The notes: generated by a model not told the origin, from the sequence alone. Counted from the first letter of the stretch, positions 43,988-52,449 are shown. The stretch: DNA of 64,000 nucleotides from Microbacterium sp. JZ31 (GCF_016805985.1 NZ_CP017661.1:620001-684000); one strand, 5' to 3'. Numbers and translations: made by a program.

Positions 43988-45084
43988 GGCGCATCCGGAT
44001 CGATCAGACCGTCATCGTCCTGGCGATCCTCGTCGTCGTGATCATCGTGGGCGCGGTCCTCGTCGCCGCCGTCGGACGCAGCCTCTTCAGCCCCGGCAAC
44101 ATCCGCGACATCCTCACCGGCATGAGCGTGCTGGGTCTCGTCGCCATCGGGCAGACGCTCGTGATCCTGGGCGCATCGCTCGATCTCTCGGTGGCGTACG
44201 TCATCAGTCTCGCGAGCCTCATCGGTGCCACGATCATGAACGGCAACCCCGCGAGCATCCTGTGGGCGGTCGCCGCGACGCTCCTCGTCTGCGCGGGGAT
44301 CGGCCTTGCCAACGGCCTGATCGTGACGGTGCTCAAGGTCAACGGCTTCATCGCGACGCTCGGCGTCGGGTTGGTGCTGCAGGGCGTGCTCAACACGAAT
44401 TTCCAGGGCAGCGCCGGGTCGGTGCCGTGGGACTTCCAGCTCATCGGAGCGACGGGCATCGGACCGGTCCCCGTGTCCACGATCGTCATGATCGCGCTCG
44501 CGGTGGTCGTGTGGTTGCTGCTGGACCGCACGCGGACCGGCGCCCACCTGTTCGCGGTCGGAGGCGACGCCGAGATCGCGCGCCTGTCGGGCGTGCGGAC
44601 CCGCCCGCCCCTCATCGCCGCGCACGTGCTGTGCTCGGTGTTCGCCGGTCTGGCAGGTCTCCTGCTGGCGAGCCGGCTGGGCGTCGGCAGCCCGACCGTC
44701 GGTCAGCAGGGCGGCTACGCGCTGCTCTCGATCGCGGCGGTGGTGCTCGGCGGAACGCTTCTTCTCGGCGGACGCGGTTCGGTGTGGGGCACGATCGGCG
44801 GCGTCGCAATCTTCGCCGTCGTCGACAACGTCATGAGCGTCATGCAGGTCAACCCATTCCTCAAGGACGTCGTCCGGGGCGTCGTGATCGTCGCGGCCGT
44901 CGCGGTCTACAGCCGCCGCGCGATCGTGCGCCGTCGCGCGCGGTTCGGTCCCGGCGGCACGAGAACCGGAGGGGACACCGCCGCCCAGGCGGCCGCGCCC
45001 GCGATGGCTGCCGCAACGCAGGCGCTCGACGCCGAGGCGAGCGCGAGCGATGCCGACCGTGCAGCGAAGGAAGACCTGCGATGA
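43984..45084 (+). CDS. Sugar ABC transporter permease 1 (CUT2 type)
   Basis: A 366-residue membrane protein with about ten hydrophobic segments. It carries LVAIGQTLVILGASLDLSVA early, VNGFIATLGVGLVLQGVLNT, and VVLGGTLLLGGRGSVWGTIG near the end, all typical of RbsC-like permeases. The last 50 residues are a hydrophilic Ala/Arg-rich tail (from RRRARFGPGG) that is longer than usual. Overlaps of 4 nt at both ends (ATGA) link it to the ATPase and the second permease, suggesting a heterodimeric channel. Confidence 0.92.
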   Translation: MRRIRIDQTVIVLAILVVVIIVGAVLVAAVGRSLFSPGNIRDILTGMSVLGLVAIGQTLVILGASLDLSVAYVISLASLIGATIMNGNPASILWAVAATLLVCAGIGLANGLIVTVLKVNGFIATLGVGLVLQGVLNTNFQGSAGSVPWDFQLIGATGIGPVPVSTIVMIALAVVVWLLLDRTRTGAHLFAVGGDAEIARLSGVRTRPPLIAAHVLCSVFAGLAGLLLASRLGVGSPTVGQQGGYALLSIAAVVLGGTLLLGGRGSVWGTIGGVAIFAVVDNVMSVMQVNPFLKDVVRGVVIVAAVAVYSRRAIVRRRARFGPGGTRTGGDTAAQAAAPAMAAATQALDAEASASDADRAAKEDLR

Positions 45085-46172
45085 GCTTCGTTCGCACCCT
45101 CCTCAGTCCGCGCGGCGCGGTCTTCCTGCTCCTGGTGATCCTGCTCGCGGCCGTCATCGTGCTGAACCCCGACTTCGCCGAGCCCGGTCAGATCATGCGC
45201 TACATCCAGCGCGTCGCGCCCGTGGCGATCGTGGCGATCGGCCAGTTCTTCGTCATCGTCGCCGGCGAGTTCGATCTCTCGCAGGGGTCGCTCATCACGG
45301 CTCAGGTCATCGTGGCCGGCAATCTCGTCGGCGCGGACGACTCCCGCACGATCCCGGTGCTCTGCCTGATGGTCATCCTCGGGCTCTTCGTGGGCCTCGC
45401 GAACGGCCTTCTCACCACGCTGCTCCGAGTCCCCTCCTTCATCGTGACCCTCGGCATGATGCTCGCGCTGCTCGGTCTCGTGCTGTGGTGGACCGGCGGC
45501 GCCGCGACGGGGAACCCGGCCGACAGCTTCCGCCAGGTCGGGCGCGGCGGCGTCCGCGACATCCCGCTCATCGACTTCCTCCCGTGGTCGGTGCTGATCC
45601 TCGCCGCCTGGCTGGCGCTCGCCGTCTGGCTCACCAAGAGACCGCTCGGCAAGCTCCTGATGAGCATCGGCGACAACGCCCGTGCCACCCGGTACTCGGG
45701 TGCCCGCGACTGGTGGGTCACCACGCGGGCGTTCATGATCTCGTCGCTCTCCGCCACCGTTTCGGCCGTGCTGCTCGTCGGATACGCCGGCGTGCATCCC
45801 TCCGTGGGTCGGGGGTACGAGTTCGTCGCCATCACCGCGGTAGTGCTCGGCGGCGTGGTGCTCGGCGGCGGGCGCGGCTGGATCGTCGGAGCCGTGGCCG
45901 GCGCATTCGTGCTCGAAGCGCTGTTCCTCGTGCTGAACATCGCCGGTGTGCCGTCGTCGTTGCGCGACGCGGTGCAGGGCGTCATCATCATCGCCGCCGT
46001 CGCCTACTCCGGACTCGTGTTCCGCTCCCGGAGCCGCGGCACGAGCCCCACGCCTTCTCCCGACCCGGGGAAGGACCCCGACGCGCCGGTCGGTGCCGAC
46101 ACATCCGCATCACCCGCCCTCGACGCCGAGGGCACCGCAGAAGTCCGAGGACACAAGAACAGAGGAGACTAG
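45081..46172 (+). CDS. Sugar ABC transporter permease 2 (CUT2 type)
   Basis: A 363-residue membrane protein similar in plan to permease 1 but distinct in sequence. Marks: VAPVAIVAIGQFFVIVAGEF (DLSQGSL follows), RVPSFIVTLGMMLALLGLVL, and VLGGVVLGGGRGWIVGAVAG. It too has a long hydrophilic tail (from SRSRGTSPTPSPDPG), Pro/Asp/Ala-rich. Two different permeases in one operon mean a heterodimer, which is less common in CUT2 systems with one ATPase. The binding-protein gene follows 2 bp later. Confidence 0.92.
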   Translation: MSFVRTLLSPRGAVFLLLVILLAAVIVLNPDFAEPGQIMRYIQRVAPVAIVAIGQFFVIVAGEFDLSQGSLITAQVIVAGNLVGADDSRTIPVLCLMVILGLFVGLANGLLTTLLRVPSFIVTLGMMLALLGLVLWWTGGAATGNPADSFRQVGRGGVRDIPLIDFLPWSVLILAAWLALAVWLTKRPLGKLLMSIGDNARATRYSGARDWWVTTRAFMISSLSATVSAVLLVGYAGVHPSVGRGYEFVAITAVVLGGVVLGGGRGWIVGAVAGAFVLEALFLVLNIAGVPSSLRDAVQGVIIIAAVAYSGLVFRSRSRGTSPTPSPDPGKDPDAPVGADTSASPALDAEGTAEVRGHKNRGD

Positions 46173-46174
46173 CA

Positions 46175-47404
46175 ATGCGACGATCAGCGAAGATCGCCAT
46201 CACATCGGTGGCGCTCGTCGGTCTCTGTGCCCTTGCAGGGTGCACGACCGATCCCAGCGTGGCTCCGCCGGACCCGTCCGCGGGGCAGACCGAGGACGGC
46301 GGGAGCCCCGAGGGCGGCGGGACGAACGAATGGTTCGACCAGGAGCTCTTCGACACCCAGATGGCGCAGCGCGATGTCGCGCCGGAGGGCCCGGAGGACG
46401 AGCCCTATCTGCAGCACATCGAGGCCGAGATGGTCGACACGGCGGAGTATGCGAGCACGGGGCCGAAGAAGGCCTGCTTCGCGAACGCATCGATCTCGAA
46501 CCCGTGGCGGCAGACCGGCTGGATCACGATGAACCAGCAGCTGGAGGTGCTGCAGGAAGAGGGCGTCATCAGTGAGATGGAGACGCGCGACGCGCAGGAC
46601 TCCGACGACACGCAGATTGCCGACATCGACTACTTCATCGCCGAGGGCGGCTGCGACATCTTCATCATCTCGCCGAACAGCACCGCGGCGTTGACCCCGG
46701 CCGTCGAGCGCGCGTGCGACACCGGCAAACCGGTCATCGTCTTCGACCGCGGCGTCGAGACCGATTGCCCGGTCACGTTCATCCATCCGATCGGCGGCTT
46801 CGCGTGGGGCATCGACACGGCGCAGTTCCTCATCGACAACCTCGAGGAGGGCGACAAGGTCGTCGGCCTGCGGATCCTGCCGGGTGTGGACGTGCTCGAG
46901 CAGCGCTGGGCCGCCGCCGAGCACCTGTTCCAGGAGGCGGGCATCGAAGCGGTCGACCACTTCACCGGGGCCGACCCGGCAGAGATCAAGAGCTTCATCA
47001 GCGACGAGCTCGCGAAGGGCGATGTGCACGGCATCTGGATGGATGCCGGCGACGGTGCCGTCGCGGCGATCGAGGCGTTCGAGGACGCCGGCGTGGACTA
47101 CCCGGTCATGACGGGTGAGGACGAGATGAGCTTCCTGCGCAAGTGGAAGGAGACGGGCCTGACCGGTCTCGCGCCGGTGTACTCGAACTTCCAGTGGCGC
47201 ACCCCGCTGCTGGCGGCGCAGAAGATCTTCGCCGGTGAGGAGATCCCGAAGGAGTGGGTGCTGCCGCAGAAGCCGATCGAAGAGGGCGAGCTCGATCAGT
47301 GGCTCGAGGCGAACGAGGGCATGCCCGACGGTCACTACGCCAAGTTCGGCGGAGAGAATCTCCCGGGCTATCCCGAGGTCTGGCAGGAGCGCCAGATCCC
47401 GTAA
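46175..47404 (+). CDS. Sugar ABC transporter substrate-binding lipoprotein
   Basis: A 409-residue exported binding protein. The start is MRRSAKIAITSVALVGLCAL with lipobox LAGC. A Pro/Gly/Glu-rich linker of about 35 residues follows. The mature domain has the type-I binding fold (KKACFANASISNPWRQTGWI, CDIFIISPNSTAALTPAVER, and TGKPVIVFDRGVETD). Cysteines in the mature part could form a disulfide. ATG at 46175 follows AGAGGAG. Together with the ATPase, two permeases and ROK repressor it forms a complete importer; the downstream epimerase-like enzyme hints at a ketohexose or its precursor as cargo. Confidence 0.9.
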   Translation: MRRSAKIAITSVALVGLCALAGCTTDPSVAPPDPSAGQTEDGGSPEGGGTNEWFDQELFDTQMAQRDVAPEGPEDEPYLQHIEAEMVDTAEYASTGPKKACFANASISNPWRQTGWITMNQQLEVLQEEGVISEMETRDAQDSDDTQIADIDYFIAEGGCDIFIISPNSTAALTPAVERACDTGKPVIVFDRGVETDCPVTFIHPIGGFAWGIDTAQFLIDNLEEGDKVVGLRILPGVDVLEQRWAAAEHLFQEAGIEAVDHFTGADPAEIKSFISDELAKGDVHGIWMDAGDGAVAAIEAFEDAGVDYPVMTGEDEMSFLRKWKETGLTGLAPVYSNFQWRTPLLAAQKIFAGEEIPKEWVLPQKPIEEGELDQWLEANEGMPDGHYAKFGGENLPGYPEVWQERQIP

Positions 47405-47457
47405 AGGCCGCGACCGGTCGCCGGGCCGTGAAGCAGGTCCGCTCGCTTCACCCGCTC

Positions 47458-47478
47458 GACGACCGGTCGCCGGTCGTC
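47458..47478 (+). terminator. Hairpin between binding-protein and epimerase genes
   Basis: Stem GACGACCGG (47458-47466)/CCGGTCGTC (47470-47478) with a 3-nt loop. CGACCGGTCGCCGG also occurs at 47411. It may partly terminate the ABC transcript. Confidence 0.45.
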
Positions 47479-47529
47479 TCGTGAGGAGCGTGGCGATGAG
47501 ACAGGCGTCCCACTCCGGGGAAGGAGCCC

Positions 47530-48387
47530 ATGAAGCGCACGATCGGCGTCAACACCTGGGTGTGGACATCGCCGTTGACGGATGACTCGCTGGCCCAGCT
47601 CGCGCCACGGGTCGCGGCCATGGGCTTCGGCGCCGTCGAGCTGCCGCTCGAGAACGCGGGAGACTGGGACCCGGCCCGCACGCGCGATCTGCTCGACCGC
47701 CTGGGCCTCGCGCCCGTCGTGGTGGGGGCGATGGGCCCCGGCCGCTCGCTCGTCGACGGCGCCGGCGACGTGCCCGCCACGCAGGAGTACCTGCGCACGT
47801 GCATGGCGGCCGCGCGGGGGATCGGGGCATCCGTCGTCGCGGGCCCGTTCTACGCTCCGACCGGCGTGACGTGGCGCATGACGTCGCAGGAGCGGGCCGA
47901 GGTCTCGGCGCAGCTGCGCCGCAGCCTCCGCCCGCTTGTGGACGAGGCGGCGGAGGCCGGGCTGATGCTCGCGGTCGAGCCGCTCAACCGTTACGAGACG
48001 AGCGTCATCAACACCGTCGAGCAGGGGCTCGACGCCCTCGATCCGCTCCTCGGATCGGGACTGGGGCTCGCCCTCGACACGTACCACCTCAACATCGAGG
48101 AGAAGAGGCCGGACACCGCGATCCGCGCGGCCGCCGGGCACATCGCCCACGTGCAGGTCTGCGGCAGCGACCGCGGCGCGGTCGGCGACGACCACACGGA
48201 TTGGCCGGGCATCATGGACGCCCTCGACGACGTCGCCTACGGCGGCATCCTCGGCCTCGAGAGCTTCACGGGGGAGAACGCCACCATCGCCGTCGCGGCG
48301 TCGGTGTGGCGTCCGCTCGCCTCATCGCAGGATGCGCTCGCCGAGCGCTCCCTCGCGTACCTCGATGCGCTCCAGTCGCAGCGCTGA
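47530..48387 (+). CDS. Sugar phosphate isomerase/epimerase, D-tagatose 3-/allulose-epimerase-like
   Basis: A 285-residue TIM-barrel enzyme of the xylose-isomerase-like group. The four metal ligands expected for ketose 3-epimerases are present in the right order and nearly the right places: Glu150 (LAVEPLNRYET), Asp183 (LALDTYHLNIEE), His207 (IAHVQVCGSDRG) and Glu244 (GLESFTGE). HLNIEE and NRYET are diagnostic of the D-tagatose 3-epimerase family. It would interconvert free ketohexoses such as fructose, allulose, tagatose and sorbose at C3. ATG at 47530 has AAGGAG. It lies 125 bp after the importer, same strand, so it probably acts on imported sugar. Confidence 0.88.
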   Translation: MKRTIGVNTWVWTSPLTDDSLAQLAPRVAAMGFGAVELPLENAGDWDPARTRDLLDRLGLAPVVVGAMGPGRSLVDGAGDVPATQEYLRTCMAAARGIGASVVAGPFYAPTGVTWRMTSQERAEVSAQLRRSLRPLVDEAAEAGLMLAVEPLNRYETSVINTVEQGLDALDPLLGSGLGLALDTYHLNIEEKRPDTAIRAAAGHIAHVQVCGSDRGAVGDDHTDWPGIMDALDDVAYGGILGLESFTGENATIAVAASVWRPLASSQDALAERSLAYLDALQSQR

Positions 48388-48424
48388 TACGCGCCCACGG
48401 CAGCGCCGTCGGGGCCACGCTGTG

Positions 48425-48709
48425 TCAGGCGCTGTGCCGGATCTCGAACCCGCCGTCCGGCGGCACGGCGAAGGCCGCGCCTCCCGACGTCTCGAGCGAG
48501 TCGACCGTCGCGCCGGGCGGGCCGTGCTCCATCCACGTCAGCGCGGCGTCGACGGCGCCCGCGTCGCCGACCAGGACGGCTTCGACCGCGTCGCGTCGCC
48601 GGTTGCGCACCCAGCCCGCGATCCCGAGCCGCCGCGCCTGCTCGCGCAGCGCGTAGCGGTAGCCCACGCCCTGCACGCGCCCGCGGACGATCACGTGCAC
48701 ATGCCTCAT
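48425..48709 (-). CDS. acyP: Acylphosphatase
   Basis: A 94-residue enzyme hydrolysing carboxyl-phosphate bonds. The active-site loop GRVQGVGYRYALREQA gives the catalytic Arg (residue 20 region), and GWVRNRRRDAVEAVLVGD contains the catalytic Asn. GPPGATVDSLE completes the fold. The length matches the family. ATG at 48709 has no clear ribosome site. It follows the LysE gene on the same strand by 41 bp and converges on the epimerase gene. Confidence 0.92.
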   Translation of the reverse strand: MRHVHVIVRGRVQGVGYRYALREQARRLGIAGWVRNRRRDAVEAVLVGDAGAVDAALTWMEHGPPGATVDSLETSGGAAFAVPPDGGFEIRHSA

Positions 48710-48750
48710 GCGTCCATGGTCGCGCGCGAGGATGGCCTGCGGAAGAGGGG

Positions 48751-49422
48751 TCAGGCCACGGCCAGCCCGCACGCCAGTGCGAGCATCGCGACGGCGATGA
48801 AGGCGTCCAGGATGCGCCAGGCGCGCGGGGAGCGCAGCCAGCGGGCGGCGAAGCGCGCCGTCACGGTCATGAGCGTGAACCAGATCGCGCTGCCGACGAC
48901 CGCCCCCGCGCCGAACACCCAGCGGAGGTCGTCGTAGCCGGCCGACACGGAGCCCACGAGGAACACGGTGTCGAGGTACGCGTGGGGGTTGAGCCAGGTG
49001 ATCGCCAGGCACGACAGGACCGCCGGGACGAGGGTGCGCGAGGGTGCGGTCTGCGCCGTGCGCACGAGCGTCGCGACCCCTCCGCCCGACGGCTGCTCCG
49101 GCACGGTGGCCGGCGCGTCCACGACGATCGACTGCTCCTGCGGGCGCACCGCACGCCACGCGGCCGAGAGCCCGTAGACGGCGAGGAAGATGACGCCGCC
49201 CCACCGCACGAGCTCGAAGATCCACGGCAGATGCCGGACCACGACGCCGAAGCCCGCGACGCCGGCCGTGATCATGATCGCGTCGCTCACGAGGCACGTC
49301 ACGGCGAGCGCGATGACGTGCTGGCGCTTCACGCCCATACGCAGCAGGAAGACGTTCTGCGCGCCGGGCGCGATGATCAGCGAGAGGCAGAGGCCGAGGC
49401 CGGCGGCGAAAGCGGTGAGCAC
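48751..49422 (-). CDS. LysE/ArgO-family amino-acid exporter
   Basis: A 223-residue membrane protein with five to six helices. The family start is LCLSLIIAPGAQNVFLLRMG, with SDAIMITAGVAGFG and the conserved LSCLAITWLNPHAYLDTVFL. It should export lysine or arginine. GTG at 49422 is 6 nt after TACCGT, so it is probably leaderless. It is divergent from an ArgP/LysG-type LysR regulator with a 77-bp gap, the classic lysE-lysG arrangement first described in Corynebacterium. Induction by excess basic amino acids is therefore likely. Confidence 0.92.
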   Translation of the reverse strand: MLTAFAAGLGLCLSLIIAPGAQNVFLLRMGVKRQHVIALAVTCLVSDAIMITAGVAGFGVVVRHLPWIFELVRWGGVIFLAVYGLSAAWRAVRPQEQSIVVDAPATVPEQPSGGGVATLVRTAQTAPSRTLVPAVLSCLAITWLNPHAYLDTVFLVGSVSAGYDDLRWVFGAGAVVGSAIWFTLMTVTARFAARWLRSPRAWRILDAFIAVAMLALACGLAVA

Positions 49423-49428
49423 GACTCG

Positions 49429-49434
49429 ACGGTA
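49429..49434 (-). promoter_or_regulatory. TACCGT -10 box, leaderless lysE
   Basis: TACCGT on the minus strand ends 6 nt before the GTG at 49422. The remaining gap to 49499 is the presumed LysG/ArgP-type binding site. Confidence 0.5.
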
Positions 49435-49499
49435 GGCGCGGGCGTGCGATCATCAAAAGCGACGTTCATGATTCTTCTCGCCCGTAAGGAGCGCTTCAG

Positions 49500-50387
49500 A
49501 TGTGGATCGCCCCGGATCTTGCCACGACGGTCGCGGCCATCGTCGACGAGGGCAGTCTCGACGGGGCCGCTCGCCGGCTGCGCATCACGCCGTCGGCGGT
49601 CAGCCAGCGCCTGCGCGCGCTCGAGGGGCAGCTCGGACGGGTGCTCGTCGTGCGGTCGAAACCGGCCAGGGCGACGGAGGCCGGGGCGGTGGTCGTCCGG
49701 CTCGCGCGCCAGTACGCGCTGCTCGGACACGATGCGGGCGTGGAGCTCGGGCTCGAAGGCCCCGGACGGATGCACGTGCCGATCGCGGTCAACTCCGACT
49801 CGCTCGCGACGTGGTTCCTGCCCGCGCTGCAGCCCGTGATCCGGGCGCACGAGATCTCGCTCGAGCTGCATCGGGACGATCAGGATCGCACCGCCGGACT
49901 GCTGGAGGCCGGGACCGTCACCGCGGCCGTGACCTCGCAGCGCGACCCGATCGCCGGCTGCGTCGTCACCGGCCTCGGTGCGACGATCTATCACCCCGTC
50001 GCGTCACCGGCCTTCGCCGAGCGCTGGTTCCCGGCAGGTTCGACGCTCGACGCGCTCGCGGCGGCGCCGGTCGTCGACTACGACCGCAGCGACGACCTGC
50101 AGACGGAGTGGCTCGTCGAGCGCGGGGTCGATCCCTCACGCCCGCCGCGGCACTACGTGCCGGCGTCCGAGGACTACGCCACGGCCGTGCGCCTCGGGTT
50201 CGGCTGGGGACTGCTCCCGCTCATGCAGGCGCAGGCGTCGCTCGACGCCGGGCGCCTCGTGCGCCTGGACGGCCCCCGTATCCGCGTTCCGCTGTACTGG
50301 CAGCAGTGGAACCTGCGCTCGCCCCTGCTGTCCGACATCCGCGAGGCGGTCGTCGCCGCGGCCCGGGCCGCGCTCGAGCAGGACTAG
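49500..50387 (+). CDS. ArgP/LysG-type LysR-family regulator
   Basis: A 295-residue regulator. The N-terminal helix-turn-helix (LATTVAAIVDEGSLDGAARR, then TPSAVSQRLRALEGQLGRVL) and the effector domain (VNSDSLATWFLPAL, GWGLLPLMQAQASLDAGRLV) match the ArgP/IciA/LysG branch. It would sense lysine or arginine and activate the divergent exporter. ATG at 49500 has GTAAGGAGCGC upstream. Its stop overlaps the stop of the converging oxidoreductase by 4 nt. Confidence 0.92.
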   Translation: MWIAPDLATTVAAIVDEGSLDGAARRLRITPSAVSQRLRALEGQLGRVLVVRSKPARATEAGAVVVRLARQYALLGHDAGVELGLEGPGRMHVPIAVNSDSLATWFLPALQPVIRAHEISLELHRDDQDRTAGLLEAGTVTAAVTSQRDPIAGCVVTGLGATIYHPVASPAFAERWFPAGSTLDALAAAPVVDYDRSDDLQTEWLVERGVDPSRPPRHYVPASEDYATAVRLGFGWGLLPLMQAQASLDAGRLVRLDGPRIRVPLYWQQWNLRSPLLSDIREAVVAAARAALEQD

Positions 50388-51427
50388 CCGTCCGAGACGC
50401 GCAGCACGAGCTTGCCGCGCGTGTGCCCCTCCTCGAGCTGACGGTGGGCGGTCGCCGCGTCGTCGAGCTCGAAGACCTTCTCGACGTAGACCTGGATCGC
50501 CCCCGAGTCGAGCAGACGTGCGATCGTGCCGAGCGCCGTGCCGTCGGGGGTGACGGTGAACGCGGTGGCGCGCACGCCCGCCGTGGCCGCGGCCTCGGCG
50601 TACGCGGGCCAGACGCCCGTGGGCACCACGACGAGCAGCCCACCCGGGCGCAGCACGCGCAGCGACCGGGGACCGGTCTGCGCGTGCGCGTCGCCGACCA
50701 GGTCGATCACCACGTCGACGTCGCTCACGACGTCCTCGAACCGGGTGGTCGTGTAGTCGATCACGACCTGGGCGCCGAGCTCCCGCAGCCAGGGCGCGTT
50801 CGCCGCCGAGCAGGTCGCGGTCACGTGCGCGCCGAAGTAGGCGGCGAACTGCACGGCGAAGTGGCCCACGCCGCCCGATCCGGCGTGGATCAGGATGCGC
50901 TGCCCCTCGTGCGCGAGCGCGGTCTCGACCACGAGCTGCCACGCCGCCAGGGCGGCGAGCGGCACCGCCGCCGCCTCGACGTGCGACAGCGACTGCGGCT
51001 TGGTCGCGAGCGCGCTCGACGGCGCGACCACGTACTCGGCGTAGCTGCCCGACGTGCGCGGGACCGCCGCCATGCCGTAGACGGGCGTGCCCGGCGGCAG
51101 CGGATGAGCCTCGAACGGCGACGCCACGACGATGCCGGAGAAGTCGAACCCCGGCACCGCCGGGTACGCGCCGATCCCGCGTGAGACGCCGCGTCCGGCG
51201 CGCGTCTTGGCGTCGATCGGGTTCACGCCCGCCGCGACGACACGCACCAGCACCTCGTCCATGACGCGGCTCGGCACCGCGACCGTCTCGGTCCGCAGCG
51301 CATCCGGGGCGCCCGGGGCGTCGAACACGACCGCGCGCATGTGCTCGGGTGGCGCGGCGACGGCCTCCCGTTCGGCGACGACGGATCCGTTCCTCGTCGT
51401 CGCGGACCTCGGCAAGCGGAATCTCAT
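50384..51427 (-). CDS. NAD(P)H quinone-reductase-like medium-chain oxidoreductase
   Basis: A 347-residue zinc-free MDR enzyme. After about 29 extra residues the family begins (MRAVVFDAPGAPDALRTETV); VAAGVNPIDAKTRAGRG, VPGFDFSGIVVAS, the cofactor loop ILIHAGSGGVGHFAVQFAAY and VIDLVGDAHAQTG follow. No cysteine zinc ligands are present, as in the quinone oxidoreductase/YhdH-like group. ATG at 51427 was chosen for the GGAAGAGGGG ribosome site; ATG at 51340 fits the family start but has no such site. The substrate is unknown, likely a quinone or enone. Confidence 0.86.
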   Translation of the reverse strand: MRFRLPRSATTRNGSVVAEREAVAAPPEHMRAVVFDAPGAPDALRTETVAVPSRVMDEVLVRVVAAGVNPIDAKTRAGRGVSRGIGAYPAVPGFDFSGIVVASPFEAHPLPPGTPVYGMAAVPRTSGSYAEYVVAPSSALATKPQSLSHVEAAAVPLAALAAWQLVVETALAHEGQRILIHAGSGGVGHFAVQFAAYFGAHVTATCSAANAPWLRELGAQVVIDYTTTRFEDVVSDVDVVIDLVGDAHAQTGPRSLRVLRPGGLLVVVPTGVWPAYAEAAATAGVRATAFTVTPDGTALGTIARLLDSGAIQVYVEKVFELDDAATAHRQLEEGHTRGKLVLRVSDG

Positions 51428-51582
51428 GCGCCCCTCTTCCGTCGGCGGGACCCGGCAGACACGGTCGGATCCTCGTCACGACAGTCAAGCCGCCGCTCAT
51501 CACGCGGGTGTTTCGGCGGTGCTACAGATGCGCGTGGTGCCGCGAGGCGGCGTTGCTTCTCGGACGTGTGGGCGACGGGAGT

Positions 51583-51588
51583 TAGGGT
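51583..51588 (+). promoter_or_regulatory. TAGGGT -10 box, leaderless YqaJ-type gene
   Basis: TAGGGT ends 6 nt before the GTG at 51595. Confidence 0.55.
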
Positions 51589-51594
51589 CTTCAG

Positions 51595-52272
51595 GTGACC
51601 CCCGAACTGCAGACCCGGATCCTCGCGGATTCCCGAGATCGGGTCGCCTGGCTGCGAGCCAGGGCGCGGGGGATCACGGCCACGGACGTCGCCGCGCTGA
51701 CCGCGAGCGAGCGGTCGATCACCCGTGCTGCCGATCAGAAGCTCATGGGGTCGCGCTTCTCGGGCAACTCCTACACCGACCACGGGCGACGGCGCGAGCC
51801 GCAGATCGCCGCGTGGGTCGCCGCGACGCACGGGATCCAGCCGTCCAGTGCGCTGTTCCATGCGGTCGTCGAGAGGCGGCATCTGGCCACGCCCGACGGC
51901 ATCGGCGTCGACACCCACGGCCGGGTCTCGCTCGCCGAGATCAAGACCACCAACAAGTCGTGGCGTTCGATCCCGCGCAACTACCTGCGCCAGGTGTGGT
52001 GGCAGCAGCACGTCCTGGGGGCCGAGCGCACGCTGTTCGTGTGGGAGGAGCATCGGGACTTCCAGCCCCTGCACGACGAGCCGAAGTGCACCTGGATCGA
52101 GCGCGACGACCGCGAGATCGCCCAGCTCGTGCGCCTCGCCACGCGTCTGATCGACGAGCTCTACCAGCGCACGACCGGCCAGACGGTGCCCCGACCCGCC
52201 GCGACGCCGGCGTCGAACCGCGAGCGGCTGCGCGAGCGCGACATGTTCCGGGCGCTGGCCCTTTCCGACTGA
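51595..52272 (+). CDS. YqaJ-type (lambda-exonuclease-like) nuclease
   Basis: A 225-residue PD-(D/E)XK nuclease resembling the YqaJ viral recombinase family, related to lambda exonuclease. Marks: RGITATDVAALTAS near residue 26, Glu68 in HGRRREPQIAAW, Asp101 in LATPDGIGVD, Glu115-x-Lys117 in SLAEIKTTNKSW, and YLRQVWWQQHV. All catalytic residues are in place. No recombinase partner (RecT/Bet) or other phage gene is nearby, so it is a stand-alone chromosomal copy. GTG at 51595 follows TAGGGT by 6 nt. It lies just before the ribosomal L10 leader. Confidence 0.82.
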   Translation: MTPELQTRILADSRDRVAWLRARARGITATDVAALTASERSITRAADQKLMGSRFSGNSYTDHGRRREPQIAAWVAATHGIQPSSALFHAVVERRHLATPDGIGVDTHGRVSLAEIKTTNKSWRSIPRNYLRQVWWQQHVLGAERTLFVWEEHRDFQPLHDEPKCTWIERDDREIAQLVRLATRLIDELYQRTTGQTVPRPAATPASNRERLRERDMFRALALSD

Positions 52273-52298
52273 CGGTCGAGGCTTCGCTCGGTGCGTGG

Positions 52299-52304
52299 TA
52301 GGCT
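52299..52304 (+). promoter_or_regulatory. Likely -10 box of the rplJ-rplL transcript
   Basis: TAGGCT lies 215 bp before rplJ, just ahead of the L10 leader. The -35 is weak. Confidence 0.5.
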
Positions 52305-52449
52305 TGGGGAAGCCGAAGACCGCCGGTCATCGTGATGCGCTCGCGCAGATCGATCGAAGCACTGCATTGCAGGGGCCCGCGCAGGTGTCACGAACGATTC
52401 TCCTGGGTTCCCGGGTTCTGAGCTCCGTGCGCTTGCGCCGGAGCTTTTT
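52305..52449 (+). promoter_or_regulatory. Ribosomal protein L10 leader
   Basis: The 5' leader of rplJ-rplL matches the layout of the L10 leader element that binds the L10-L12 complex: an early stem near GCCGAAGACCGCCGGTCATC, a central purine-rich junction, and a terminal hairpin with a T-run (52421-52449) before the gene. I identify it from position and layout; the consensus cannot be scored here. Excess L10 would be expected to favour the terminator and stop transcription of its own operon. Confidence 0.7.
52421..52449 (+). terminator. Attenuator-like terminator inside the rplJ leader
   Basis: AGCTCCG (52421-52427) pairs with CGGAGCT (52439-52445), with an inner stem GCGC/GCGC, followed by TTTTT. 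It lies 70 bp upstream of rplJ, so it must be conditional. Confidence 0.75.
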
